From contig LR746268.1 of the NCBI GenBank assembly GCA_902729315.2, positions 3,651,501-3,715,500 on the forward strand: a stretch of 64,000 nucleotides of DNA. Reading direction: 5' to 3'. Shown here in pieces: positions 46,760-58,983 of this stretch (within the stretch, counting starts at the first letter, position 1; every line of letters starts with the position of its first letter). The DNA is from Spirodela intermedia (Eukaryota; Streptophyta; Magnoliopsida; Alismatales; Araceae). A model generated the notes under the pieces. The model saw only the letters and a list, made by a program, of their open reading frames with translations. It was not told the DNA's origin and did not search any database. A program made the position numbers and the translations under genes.

Positions 46760-48420
46760 ACTAGTAGATAAATATAGAGAAAAAATATTGCATTTATTGG
46801 CAGCTCTACCAACCTTCGATATTGTTCATATAATTATAATTTGTAATGTGATTATAAAGGTGTGCTCTTCGATTTCAAACCATCTATTTTAAATTTATTA
46901 AGTAATTATTTATATATCTTTCTTGGGAGATGAACATATCATTATCTAACTATTCTATTTTTAATCCAAGAAAGTGTTAATTTTCATATTTTGATGTTTT
47001 CAAATTTATTTTTAGTTAGTTTATAGAACTCTTCAAACATTCATTTTTTGATTGCTCCAACAATAATATCATATGTTGTTGGTTTGATATTCGGTGAATA
47101 ATGTTTATCAAATATTCAACATCTAAATCCATTTTGTTGTACAAAGGAACAAAGGGCCTGTTTTAAAAAATGTAACGCTTGTTTAGTCTAAAGACATGGT
47201 TGGAGAAATTAGTATTCACAAATTTAACTAGTCATAGCATATATAGTTATTGTTTGATAATTCTATTAAGAAAAATGTTTGGTGTAGTTTGAAATGATAA
47301 CATTTGTGAAGGCTTATAACATCTTGATAGTATCAAGTTTGGCCACAAGAGCATGGGTTTCTTCATTATTCATTACTCCTTGACATATCCTTCAGTTATA
47401 AGTTTAGCCTTAGCTTTTCTTAATTTACCATCTTCATTTAGTTTATTCCTAAATTTTCATTTTATTATACCATTTTGGTGACAAGGTTTATGAACAATAT
47501 AACAAACTACATTCTTTAAATTAAATCATTTGTCAACTAAGAAAACGTCATCAATTTTTTTTGCTTATTTTTAAAATATAAAGGCTACAAATTGCTTGTC
47601 TATCTTTAGTGAATATCTAATTCTAATATCATCCTTCACATATTTCATAATATATTTTTTAGGGTGGCTCTTTAAATTCTGATAAATTTTCTTTCCAAGA
47701 TTAGGTTCTATTATGAGCATCTCAACACTTGTCTCTCTTATTCTTTTAGTCTCTCTCCTAGGTTATCTACATTCTAATGTTTTTATCAATTTAACCTAGA
47801 TGTATTCTTCTATTACTATTATCTTCTTGGTGTATATTCAATAGACTTTTGAGTTTTCTAAATATCCCTAGTAAATTCCTCTGTCATGGTCAAATAAAAT
47901 ATTCACAATCTTTCTTAACTCGTCCATTCTATTATTCAAAATAAACCATTTAAATCTAAATTCTCTAAAATACTGCACTTTGTCATTAATTTTCTCATTA
48001 GAGCTTTTCTAAGCTTTGATCTCATAAGAATATTTATGACATAGCATACAATGTTCATTGCCTCACTCCAAAAATATATGGGGAAATTATTTTCAATTAA
48101 TGTTGTACTAAAAATATTCATGTGTTTTATTTTTCCGATCATCTCATTTTGTTCAAGTGTCCTAGAGAACTAAGAAGATTCAAATTCTTCTCCATTATCA
48201 CTTATGACTTTCTTTGTAGGACATCTCATTTCATTTTCAATATTTTTAATAAAATTTATGGAATGCCTTAAAGTCTCATCTTTATGTGCTAAAAAAATAA
48301 ACCTAAGTCATCATAAGCAAGTCCTCCTTGGTGACAAAACCAAATTTCCTTTCTCCAAAGATACAAATCTTGGATGGACCAAATAAATCAATATGTAACA
48401 AATCATTTGGTTTGATCAAT
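46760..48420 (-). mobile_element. Ty1/copia pol remnant (integrase and RT)
   Basis: On the minus strand, reading from right to left across broken frames: LHIDLFGPSKICIFGERKFG (about 48400-48335, first Asp of the integrase catalytic triad), KVISDNGEEFESS (about 48215-48175, second Asp), ENNFPIYFWSEAMNIVCYVI (about 48095-48030), HVFRLNKRYIF (about 47200-47165, reverse transcriptase), HFLGLKIE (about 46970-46945) and MFISQERYINNYLI (about 46938-46895). The order integrase then reverse transcriptase is that of Ty1/copia. Many stops, frameshifts and AT-rich drift show it is old and inactive. gag, primer-binding site and LTRs were not located. Confidence 0.75.
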
Positions 48421-49211
48421 AGTATTTGATGTATTAGTAAAAAACTTTCCTTAGTTTGTTCTCCTTTAATGGAGCTTTCATAAGTGTAGTCATTGTCATT
48501 TTCTCATCTACTAAGTCTTAAAAAATGTTATAATCGTCCATCATAGTCCCCATGATTGATAACTTGAGTTTAGATTACTCACCAAGACTCGTTACCTGAA
48601 ATTTATGTACTATGACAATTGAAATATTTAGCATGGGCCCAAGTTAGGCCAGTGACCACCACATTTCCACAACTCAGAATTTAGTATACCTTTTCTTAAC
48701 TTTCAACATGTTCTATGTCATCAAGGATGACTGAGATTGTCAATGGGCCCAATTACCCCTTAGGTCTGGCCAGATCCAATTTTCCTCTAGGCCCGGCCCG
48801 CTGGTATACCCCCAACGTATTTCTCTTATCAAGATAGATACGGAGTCTCCACTGGCCAAGTAAGCCAGGCCGGCCAAATCTGGCCTTTCCCCTAGTCACA
48901 GGGCAGGTAAGACCAGGAATCTAACATCACAAGGCCCAAGATCGGCTTAGCCCGAAAAAAGGAAAAGCATTTACTCTCAGAATGGAAAGAGCAAGCCTAA
49001 CATAGATCACACACAACAAAATGGAAAGCCCGATATATGTGGATATGACACAACGGATGATAGACGTCCATAAGAGGATGTCCGATCAGTGTAGAGCTTA
49101 AGTACTTACACAGAAACCCATTTCCACTCCACAGCCATGGCGGCTTCTTCTTCATCATCATCATCTTCTTCGCTCCAGAGAGATACCCGATTCAAAGGGG
49201 AGGGTGGGCTC
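48421..49211. other. Spacer with GGCC-rich repeat-like segment
   Basis: 48640-48960 is rich in GGCC/GGGCCC words; its complement reads GTTGGGGGTATACCAGCGGG near 48820, which resembles the start of some grass-type gypsy LTRs. The right end is the 3' region of the minus-strand HVA22 gene. A Ser-rich frame on the plus strand at 49137 is the antisense of HVA22 sequence. Confidence 0.35.
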
Positions 49212-52200
49212 TCAATATCTGTCATCATCATCAACTATCGTGGGGTACATGCCCTTAGAATAGGATTCCTTCTCAGAATACACATCATCGAGTATGGTGG
49301 ACCGCCGACTCATGAACTTGGATGACTTCTCAGCCTGCAAGAGGGCGGTCACTGTTTTACTGTAGAGCAAAAAGGTATAGATGGTGTTTTTGGAAAGACG
49401 ATAAACCAGACGGAAATCCTGAGCTTTGCTTGAGGGCCCATAATGGAGAAGAAACAGGGTGGGTCAATATAATGGAGAAGAAACACCATACTATCCACCT
49501 TCCCACCTCTGGAATTCAAATCAGAAACAGCCTTTGTTCGACAAAAACAGTCTTAACAGGGATCAATGAGAATTCTCATCGGTTTATGGCCTATACTTCC
49601 TACAAACCAGCCGAGTTACTGATAAATCCCTCTCTATTTTTAACTTGCAATGTTACCAAGTCACAGCCTCCAACCATGCACGCAGTCACTGTGCAGAACA
49701 AAGCATAAGCTTGTTATCATCATTTTAACAGGTGTGGCAGCATTTCAAGATGATGGTCCCGTCACTTTACAACTAACAACTACGAGCTGGGTAGTTTTGA
49801 GGGGCCTACAAGGCAAGCTGAGAATGACGAGATAGGCTTATCGATAATTTTGATGCAACAGATAAGACAAAAAGTTATCAGAGGGCATACAATTAAAAAT
49901 AAATTAGTAGCCTACCTTGATCATAAGTTTCTCTAAGGCCTCTGGACCATTCTCTTCAATGAACTTCTCCGCAGCAAGCAAGACGTCATCAGCTCTCTTG
50001 GACGCATCCTTCTTCCTGGCTGCAGACCAAAAGTTCACCGTGCGGATCGGAAACAGAGGCCTCACATAATGTTGGTAGACGTATGCAGCTCCACTGAAGT
50101 ACGGCAAGACCAGCCAGCAGTTGAGGGCCAGCTTGAAATAAGACCATAAGGGAAGCCTGTGACACCGATGATGGGTAGCCGGTGAAACATTAAACTGGAA
50201 GAAAGGCCTTATGCGTTGAGCCCTTTAGGCAAAGAATCAACAACCCTAGCAGCAAAACACCCATTCTAAAGAATAATGACCTCGTGAAGCAGGCAAAGGC
50301 ATGCGTACTATGAGTATTACATGGGTGAAGATCAACAGAGACATGATGAACTTTCCAGAAAGAAGAAACTATAACCAGATACATAGCCATCCCGCCATTC
50401 TCAAGCCTCGAAAGCAAAGGCAGAAATCGGCAACCTAGAAGACCATGAAAAATACTCACACGGTGCAATGTAATTAAAGCAAAATTTGAATAAACTTCCA
50501 GCCTGGGAAAAATAATGTTGATGCCTATACTCGACTATCTGTAGAAAGCAGCCTCTGATGAATTAAGATCATTCAGTAGGCTTACGGAGAACACATGAGC
50601 CTTATGTGTAACAACAACCAACGAAGTGGAAAATTATCGTAAGGATTCTCCACTGACATTACATGATTTTCGATCGGACAAATATGAAGAATAAATTAGA
50701 TGAAGCCGAGTTTTTCACTCACAGATACGATGACTAACCGCCCAAGAAATACAAAAGAACACCCACAGTGATTGGTACATGAAATAGTACCAAAGGATAA
50801 TTCTGCACAACCAAAATCTCGATGGTTCCCAGAAATAATGACTCTGTACCTTTTTCCATCAGTTAGGCTGAAGAATACATAAACTCCATTGATATGACAG
50901 ATGAAGAAAACAGCTATTTAACCATTCCAAATGGCCTCACACCTCCCCTCTCTGAAATCCATATGGTGTCTCTTTCCTCCCATGACTCAAACTATTTCAT
51001 ACAAAAAGATAATTCATAATCTGTTCTTATTTATAAATTCATTGAAAGAATAAATTGTGTGTGCCTCAACCAGCACTGCCGAAAACAGCACTAAATAACA
51101 AGAAATAATCATCAAGTTTCAAATCTCACTGATAATGGAGGATTCCGATTAAGATTGAACACGTGAATCATGCCCATTACAGCGAGTGTGCTTTTTTTTG
51201 TTATTATCTTCCATCTTTTCTGGTGTGAGGAGGTGGGGTGTCCTGAGTTGCTACTGTATGGGGAAAAGAAGGACATTTAGACGAATGGGGCAAAATAAAA
51301 GGTTGATAAGAACTTACAATTCAAACAGCATATCAAATGTAAGCTCAACGAGCGTAATAAAAGAATACAGAACCCAGTATGTCAGCCACTGCCCATCATC
51401 AGTACGGGATCTTGTCTCAATTGCCCTAACCGAAGCATACCTGAGAGCAATATCAACATGTTCAGGACATCAACCCACTGACATAGAAAGAAGGCATTCC
51501 AACTGCCATTCAAGAGAGGAAGGAGAAGACTTACAAAGGATACGCCAAAGAAACCACTGGCCTGCAATTTACACACCAAGAGATAAGACCCTTCAGAATA
51601 ATAAACCAAGTCTATAATATTTGGTACAGTTTGCTAAAATAAAATGGAGAACAAGGGAGTAGCCCCGACCAAGTGAGCTTTTCTTTTTTTCCCCTTCTTT
51701 CTTCGTTTGCTCCTGCCCCACTCTGCTTTCATTCCACTCACCAGTTTTCCTCTTTCATATAATGAAGGTTGGTTGACACTTCCCCATAATATTTCTTTTA
51801 AGAATATGAATAAAATGAAGCCAGTTGAACGATAATGATACTCGTAAGGATAATAATAAATTGAAGTCCAGACAGAATGGAAAACTTCAGGCGCATAAAA
51901 AATACACTATAATGAAAACTTAGAAAGAGAGAAGAACGGAAAATGACAAAAAAATAACAAAAGTTCGGCGCTAAGACCGGTGTCACACAGAATATCATAG
52001 ATCAATCATAAGAAAAAAAAACAAAGATATGTTTTTGTTTGTCTCTGAATGAAAGAGAGAGAGAGAGAGAGAAAGGAAGAGAGATAGAGAGGTAGAGAGA
52101 TAGAGAGAGAGAGAGAAAGGAAGAGAGATAGAGAGGGAGAGAGATAGAGAGAGAGAGGGAAAGGAAGAGAGATAGAGAGAGAGAGAGAGAGAGAAAGGAA

Positions 52201-52237
52201 GAGAGATAGAGGGAGAGAGAGAGAGAGAGAGAAAGGA

Positions 52238-52278
<41 letters not shown>

Positions 52279-53057
52279 GAGAGATAGAGAGAGAGGGAGA
52301 GAGAGAGAGAGAGAAAGGAAGAGAGATAGAGAGAGAGGGAGAGAGAGAGAGAGAGAAAGGAAGAGAGATAGAGAGAGAGAGAGAGAGAGGAAGCGAGAGG
52401 GGGAGAGAGAAAGGAAGAGAGAGAGGAAGAGAGAGATTTGTAGCGTACAAACGAACTTTACAAACGTGAAACTCTTCTTACTATGACTTTTCTCAAATAG
52501 GTTCTGGCCTACTAACAATTGGATAACCTACATGGCGAAGGGAAAACGAGATACTTCTTTTTATAATTTAACTCATCAGACAATTATGAAGCTTTTGCAA
52601 ATCATAGAAGCCGAAGTAGCTCCCAATAACTGGCTTCAAACGACATGTGGAGGAAGCCAATGAAAAGCTTCGTAAGGTTGGAGAGGGAGGGGAGGGTTCA
52701 TTGCACTAACCCGACAAAAATCTCCCCCGACCCTTCCCAATTTCAGCAGAGAAACCAATAATTCCTGACAATGAACAACAAGAATCCAGGCAGATTCCCA
52801 GGAGCCCTTCGAAAATCACCCCAGAAACACCAAGGCACCATCATTTCCGAACCCGAACGGCATGGAAGAACCAAACTTGAAGACATATCAACGACTTTAG
52901 GAGCAACAACGGCTTTAACAGAGGCATCGAATCGGACGGAAAACACAGCAGAGGGAAACGGGGAAAACCCCGTCCCTTCTCCATACGCTCCAGAAGGAAC
53001 CACATACCCGGCAAAGACGTCGAAGTTCTCGGCCACTACCTTGAGGAAGGCGAACAT
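49212..53057 (-). CDS. HVA22-like (TB2/DP1/REEP family) protein
   Basis: Five exons on the minus strand: 53008-53057, 51535-51561, 51318-51440, 49916-50156, 49212-49334; phases 2, 2, 2 and 0 all join, giving 187 residues. Exon 1 is MFAFLKVVAENFDVFAG, the 27-base exon 2 adds PVVSLAYP, exon 3 gives YASVRAIETRSRTDDGQWLT and YWVLYSFITLVELTF, exon 4 gives LNCWLVLPYFSGAAYVYQHY and AAEKFIEENGPEALEKLM, and exon 5 the polar tail. These are the signature blocks of the TB2/DP1/HVA22 domain (about residues 20-100), whose hydrophobic hairpins shape tubular ER membrane. Plant HVA22 genes are often induced by ABA and stress and restrain vesicle traffic and autophagy. The upstream in-frame Met at 53114 would add 19 Arg/Glu-rich residues; the Met at 53057 fits the family better. 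Intron 1 holds a large GA array. Confidence 0.9.
52051..52437. repeat. GA-rich array with ~40-base higher-order units
   Basis: Almost pure purine tract in the HVA22 first intron. The phrase GAAAGGAAGAGAGATAG recurs near 52071, 52115, 52159, 52193, 52231, 52271, 52313 and 52355, and in a weaker form near 52409, i.e. every 34-54 bases. This is a minisatellite built from a GA microsatellite. Ser/Leu-rich open frames of 150-170 codons on the minus strand are translations of the array, not genes. Confidence 0.95.
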
Positions 53058-53612
53058 CTCTCTCTCTCGCTGGCTGTGTCTCTCCGGACTTTCTCTTTCG
53101 TTCTCAGACTCCACAAAGGGAAAGCTTCAGGATGGCACGCAAATAATTACAAGACTTAAGTGGGCTTTTTATGTCTACATATCCTACAAAACGTCTGTTT
53201 CACTCATAGGAGACGGGAAGAGAGCGTCAAACGCTTGCCATATAAACACAAATGCCTATGTTTTTTTATAAATATTACGGTTCCACCCAGGGTCCCCTGG
53301 CGTCTCCTATCTGGGGTGCTGTGCAATCTTCTCCCCGAGTCCCCCAAATGAAGCCTACAGCCCACCATTTCTTCCAGGTGTTTTCCTAATAATGTGATCC
53401 CCAGTTAAAATTTTACTTTCTTATTTTAGCCGATCGCGTATCTCTCTAGATCTTACTGCATATTCAAATAAATGGTACCAATTGAATAATGGAGCCGGTG
53501 ACAACAACGCCCCGATTCTCTATTCTCCCGCTGTTTAGGTGGGGCCAATGATTTTAAGAATTAGGAAATCCAAGGCCAGCATTTACTGGGTCAACTTATT
53601 CAAAGGCTCCTG

Positions 53613-53646
<34 letters not shown>

Positions 53647-53912
53647 ATATATATATATCTAAAGCGCAAATTACTATGATTTTGAAACCATTTTCCGATA
53701 AGAATATTTTATGACTTTCTAGAAGAAAAATAGAAGAAAATGAAACATACAGAACTTCAGAGAATCTAGCAAGATATATTGCTTTTACTCTCCAATGAAT
53801 ATCGAAAAAGACTCTTAACCAGGGGTAATCCCATTCCCTGCATACATAAGTGCTCAAGCCAATCCACTCGAACTTCAGATTTCCAAAAGAGGGAGGCTGG
53901 CAGCTTCTGGCC
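53058..53912. other. HVA22 upstream and MOG1 downstream region
   Basis: Head region of HVA22 and tail region of MOG1, both on the minus strand. I found no ACGTG ABA-response core in it. No further gene. Confidence 0.45.
53614..53658. repeat. CT then AT compound microsatellite
   Basis: About 15 CT units followed directly by about 7 AT units, between the HVA22 upstream region and the end of the MOG1 gene. Confidence 0.9.
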
Positions 53913-56900
53913 TCAGGCCCCGGTGGTGCCGAAGAGGTTCCAGTCGTTGACCTTGAAGCCCGTGACAGCCAGACTGAAGATCTCAGAGGCTGGCAGGAGA
54001 CCAGACTGTGCAGCAGGGATGGCAGGGCCCGTGCTGACTGTCATTGCGCTCTCACTCAATGGGCTGAAAAGAAAAGTTGCAGAAAAATTGCAAAGAAGCA
54101 GAACCGACCAATATTTAAAGAGCTAACATAAAACAAAATCTCCATTCATAAAATGTACTGCCACCAATGAAAGCTTGAAGTCCATGAGTGAGGGACAACC
54201 CTCAATGGTCAATACGATGGCACATCTGTATATCTGTGTATATGCATTTAAATGTACTGACAGTGCGCACACACACTCACACACAGAGACATGGGGTTAT
54301 CATGCTAACCCCAACAACCAACTCTCGACGAAGTCAAGTATCTGCACCATCCTTCGTTTGCTTGGCAGAGAGAGATTCCAGATAGGAGAGTTTAATTTTG
54401 GGCCGCTTAGGTTGTTCTTTTATCACAAATTAATAAATAAAATTGAGGTGGGTTCATCAAATCCCTAAACCCTAAGCCCATTGGGGTTTGAAACAAGCAT
54501 CCCTCTATTGAGTTTATAATGACTGCATCACCCCTTCCCCCTCTTCTTCCCTCCTCAACCACCCCCATCCGTCTCCCCTCTTTCATCTCCCTCCCCTTGA
54601 GCCCATTCCTTTTTCCTCTCCTCTCTTCCCAATGCCACTGCCTCAACTAAAAAGCCCACATCTTCTCTGCCAGGCCAGCCCCACTCAGGACCATGAAGAT
54701 CAGTCTGTGCTTTAAGTAGACTCGTTGGGCCTGTTGTGGGCACAGATGATCTTCAGGAAGGCGGGCTGGGCTTGGCCCAGAGAGATGCCCAGCACATACA
54801 TACACGTCCAATTGTCTCCCTGTGTGTGTATATAGATATAACTATATATATGATGTATATGCATGAGGCCATTAAGGGTGTAGGCTAATAATTGATGCTT
54901 ACTTTATCATTATTGGCTCATAGACAGTGATCAGGACATCTGTTCCAACTCCTTTAAGACGCAAGTTCGCCAGATAAACCTGAGGAAGAGCAAAGCAGCA
55001 AGAGAATCTCATTAGTTGTCATCCATTTAATGAGATAAGATACAAGTCAGAAAAAAAAAAGCCAAAAAGACGATGGGGCTCACCCTCAATAGATTTCCTG
55101 CCTCTCTTCCTTGTCTGTCTTTGGAGATGACCTACAAAAAGATGTCGAATGGCATTAAGGAGAGAACATGGTATTTTAGAGAACAACTGCAGGCCCCCTT
55201 TATTCAAGAGAGACCCTGTTCCACCAAATATTTTTTGCCTTATTTACTCCTAGGCTTCTTCGGTTTTCAACAGAAATATCATCTTTTTCATTTGATTAGT
55301 TTAATTATCTATGAACCAAAGACACCTACTCAACTCAATCATCAGATTATAAGTCCACTTCATACCGGACCAGACCGTAATAGGGTTATGTACACTCTCA
55401 TTATGAGAAGGGGTCATTTGAGCCTCTGTAAACAGATACTATGTTTACATATGGATCCCTACGTTGTGGCATTCTATTTAGGATAAGGAATGAGCGTAAT
55501 CCGACCTGCTTTTGACATATCTACCATTATTTGGTTACCGTATTAACTTCTTTTGGCTTCTTTTGAATCTGGCTCGTATTGAAACGAAAAATAAGTTTTT
55601 CTAACACGATTTTTGCCTCACTTATCCGTATTCTTACATTTTTAAAATAAATATCAACTGTCTCTTTTATTTGACCAGTTTATGTAAACATGAACCAAAA
55701 TACCTAGTAGAAGCCTAGTTCCTAAGATTTTCAGCTCAATTTTCTGTAGGCTTCTTCCATTGTAACATAAATATCGAATTTATATTGTATTTTTTCAACG
55801 AATTTCTACCAACCACAATGGGCTATTACCCTTCTAGAAAACAAGGCAAAGCCGAATTTATTATTTCCATTACATTTTTGTTAAAAAAAACTTGATCGCT
55901 TTCCTCAGAGAAGATATAATCATCTCAGAGGACTTGTGCAATCTGAGGACAAATCAATGTGAAGGCCAAAAATGATGATGGACAGAAAATTGCTACTAAA
56001 TAAACAGAATTATCATCATAAAATTATGACTGTTAAACAAACGGCTGCGAATTCTAGCAGTTACATTCGACTACAGAAAACCCACATGAAGCCGAAGATG
56101 GCAACAAAAACATGCAAGGAAGCATTGTTACCATTTGACCGACAGCTGTTGTAATTGTAGAAGATATGCCACCGTGACTCAAAGGTGATGGCTCGACGGC
56201 ACTTGTGTGCTCAAGAATCTAATCAAATGTTAAAGAAAACTTCAAGGGGTTAGGAAATAAACGGTACAAGAACGACGGGCTTGAATATATGAGAGAAAAT
56301 CAAACAATGGACGATTTTATGTGGGAATTTTGCACCCATGACTTATTAAACAAAATGCAATCTGCGGATCCATTCTGAATTATGAAATTATGCCTTGAAG
56401 TAAGAATTTCAACAGAGCCTTTACTGAAATGATATGAATTTACAGAAGGGATTATAAGTTATTATGATCAAGAATTTCAACAGAAAATCTGCCATTGGAG
56501 GAACGGTAAGAAGCATGCTGATGAGAGGGAACAGCGCGAAGAAGAAAATTATTCAATGTGAACTGAATCCCTCACCATGCTGCCTTCGGCATCTTGCTCG
56601 GCGGCAAGGTCACGGAGGAACCACCCGGCGCTGCCCTCGTCACCAACCTCGTCTTTCAAGTCCAGAAGCTCGAATATTACGCTCTCATCACGGCTTGGAT
56701 CGACGAACGCCTCCTATTCAAACGAACAAGGTGAACATTACCACGAATATAGGCTTACGATCCCCCCGAAAAGAATCCTCCACGAGGTCGGAAAACCGGG
56801 CGACTGTGCACGCCCACTGACCTGGTGATCGGGGACGTCCCGGACATTGCTGACATCCTGCATCTCACATGGCGGAAAGTAATCTCAGATTCCCCACGTA

Positions 56901-57020
56901 CCCAGTCATCAGAGGAAGACAAGGAGGGGCGAGGTTGCCCTGGACCTGGAAGCGAAGCGGTAGTGTGCTGGAGATGGAGCCGCCGAAGAGTGGTCGCTCC
57001 GCGCAGGCTTCTCCAGCCAT
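53913..57020 (-). CDS. MOG1: Ran guanine-nucleotide release factor MOG1
   Basis: Seven exons on the minus strand: 56946-57020, 56822-56857, 56576-56713, 56132-56218, 55084-55131, 54903-54979, 53913-54063; all joins keep frame, giving 203 residues, the normal length. The N-terminus reads MAGEACAERPLFGGSISSTL then PLRFQ|DVSNVRDVPDHQ|EAF, followed by DPSRDESVIFELLDLKDEVG, RDLAAEQDAEGSM, ISKDRQGREAGNLLR, VYLANLRLKGVGTDVLITVY and the C-terminal FKVNDWNLFG. The RPLFGG...DVPDHQEVF block and central acidic helix are the Ran-binding surface of the MOG1 fold. MOG1 binds nuclear Ran and promotes nucleotide release, supporting nuclear protein import. The closest known relative is Arabidopsis At1g69680. 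The exon 1 donor (CAG|GTCCAG) is weak but is supported by family sequence on both sides. Confidence 0.92.
54463..54475. repeat. Short telomere-type repeat in MOG1 intron
   Basis: CCCTAAACCCTAA, nearly two Arabidopsis-type telomere units, lies in the last intron (54064-54902) of MOG1 on the strand opposite to the gene. It is too short to be a telomeric insertion and too far from the start to act as an ordinary telo-box. Confidence 0.6.
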
Positions 57021-57369
57021 CTTCCTGCGGCCGCGGGACAGCGGAGGGGAGGATGTGTGAAGAAGGCTGAAGGTGCAGTAACATAACATCTGCGTAAGGA
57101 AGACGCAAGGAGACCTTGCAGGTGTCGACGATCTGGGCCCGGTGACTCGGTCTGCTCGCTTCTTGTATCCCCCGAGTCGACTCACGATTTTTGTGGGGTC
57201 CACTATGTCCCAGTGGCAATTCTAGCAATGATCGTAGGACAGCGGGCCGGGCCGAAGCATTAAAAAGCCCGAAATATATTGTTCAAGGACAAATAACGTT
57301 AATTATAAGTCGGGGATTTGAGGACTTTCGGGCAGGGCCCTTTTTTAGCCTGACCAGCCCAAATAGTGT

Positions 57370-57379
57370 TTGGGCCCAA
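57370..57379. promoter_or_regulatory. Palindromic site-II element upstream of MOG1
   Basis: TTGGGCCCAA is a palindrome containing TGGGCC on both strands, about 350 bases before the MOG1 ATG. GGGCCGGGCC lies at about 57244-57253. Such TCP-binding elements mark growth-related plant promoters. Confidence 0.4.
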
Positions 57380-57389
57380 TGCCGGTCCA

Positions 57390-58530
57390 AAGCAGATTTC
57401 GAACCCCAAGTCTAGGAAAAACAAGGTGTGCGTTGCTCGTTTTTATTTTAAATATTTTATATTTATAAGAATATCGTATATATAATAATTTTTTGTTGAT
57501 AGTTAAGCGTGGCAACGGGATGGACTCTAGAATAAGTTTTCGTAAAATAAAAACTTTGGCAAGGATGGATAAACGGGCCTCGAGATGGCCAGCTTGAGCT
57601 TGAGATCTAGTAATCCTTTGACTTTTTAGAATTCAGCCATTGCGAAGCTATGAAAAATATAAAAAGCATCAAATTATAAGAATTATAACTATTTAAAAAA
57701 AATGTGTAACATCGGATAGAAAGAGCAATTTTTATTATATTATTTAAAAGAAAATTAATTTATTTGAGGTCAAAGGGGTAGCCATGGGAGGACGGACTGG
57801 ATTGGGATATGATAAGAATTATAAGGAGGGTAGTTCGCTATTTGATAACTGTTATTAAGTATAAAATAAAAGTGCACTCTAGAAATTTCACTAATCTCTA
57901 TTGGAGTTAAATGCCATAAAACCAAGTAACTAAAACATATTCATGTCACCAACCAGGATGTGTAGTATGTGTATACGTAAAGGATATATATTATTAAATA
58001 AATGTTATAAATAGAGGGCATTATTCCTCACTTTGGATTGTCTAAACTGCTATCACATCTTGGAAACCAGCGCCACCATCTTAATATAAATGATGAATGT
58101 CTTGGATCAAAAACCAAACAAAGGTTCCACTCTATATATGTATCCAATATTTTCAATTTTTTTGTCGGTGGGGTATTGGTTATTGCTGTTCTTGGCCTTG
58201 AGCATGGGCCCCACTTTGATGAAGGATTCCAATAATCCTATGGAGAGCAGTGCTAAGTCGAAAGATAACATGGTTTTTTTAATGCTTGAAACATAATTTA
58301 GTATTTTTTTATAATAATAAAATATTCATTTATTTATTTTGTTTAATATATCGTATCATACATTTGTATTTAATAAATGACATGGCTTATCTAACTAGAA
58401 TCATTTAAAAAACTTATATTTATTTTATTTTATTTCTAACTAGAATAAAGATGGTTTTTACAGGGTTCAAAGCTGAAGAAAATTTCATTATTTTAGAATC
58501 AGTTTGCTTGTAAATGAAATGTACTGCTGT
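57390..58530. other. AT-rich intergenic, no gene seen
   Basis: Between the divergent MOG1 and CUL3 genes. Short frames with hydrophobic stretches at 58038-58296 lack recognisable similarity and were not called. Confidence 0.45.
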
Positions 58531-58537
58531 TGTTGAT

Positions 58538-58546
58538 CCACGTGGC
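58538..58546 (+). promoter_or_regulatory. G-box / ABRE in CUL3 promoter
   Basis: CCACGTGGC is a perfect G-box with an ABRE-type flank, 25 bases before a TATA box and about 570 before the CUL3 start codon. bZIP and bHLH factors bind this motif. Confidence 0.5.
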
Positions 58547-58570
58547 GCAGAAGAGCGTGAGTCCTAAGGC

Positions 58571-58577
58571 TATATAA
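58571..58577 (+). promoter_or_regulatory. TATA box of CUL3
   Basis: TATATAA in the context GGCTATATAAACA matches the plant consensus. Transcription would start near 58605, giving a leader of about 510 bases that includes the CT/CTCG tract at 58721-58756. Confidence 0.55.
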
Positions 58578-58720
58578 ACATATAATATTGATTTAGTAGA
58601 GAAAGTTACAAATATTGGGTTTGTTAAGGAACTTATTTGAAAGAAATATTTTTGTTGTCCCCCCCGACGCGTTTGGACAATTGCGGTCTAGCCCCTTCTC
58701 GGACCACTCCCAGCCCCCTC

Positions 58721-58756
58721 TCGCCTCTCTCTCTCTCTCGCTCGCTCGCTCGCTCG
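58721..58756 (+). repeat. CT and CTCG tract in CUL3 leader
   Basis: CTCTCTCTCTCTCTCG followed by four CTCG-type units. It is pyrimidine-rich in the sense direction and lies within the predicted 5' untranslated region. Confidence 0.8.
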
Positions 58757-58975
58757 TTTCTTCCCAACAAGGCGACAGAAGAAAAGAAATCACAGGGGGG
58801 GGACGACTGCGGAGGGAGGCCATTCGCAGAGGCTACTACAAGATACCAATCCCTTCTCCTGGTAGAGGAATCCATCCCTCTGCTTTCTCTCCTCTCTCTA
58901 ACCCTCCTCTCCTCCGTCTTTTCTCTTCCTTTGACGTTCCAGCTTCTCCGTCCCTGGGGAATTCCTCAAATACCA

Positions 58976-58983
58976 AAACCCTA
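58976..58983 (+). promoter_or_regulatory. Telo-box in CUL3 leader
   Basis: AAACCCTA, followed by GGG, lies about 135 bases before the CUL3 start codon, in the predicted leader. Confidence 0.4.

Noticed and set aside
52006-52518. 150-170-residue Ser/Leu-rich frames on the minus strand
   Set aside because: They are translations of the GA/CT array and cannot be distinguished from repeat in any frame.
58090-58296. 68-residue frame with a hydrophobic stretch
   Set aside because: AT-rich intergenic setting, two overlapping frames of similar length, and no similarity recognised.
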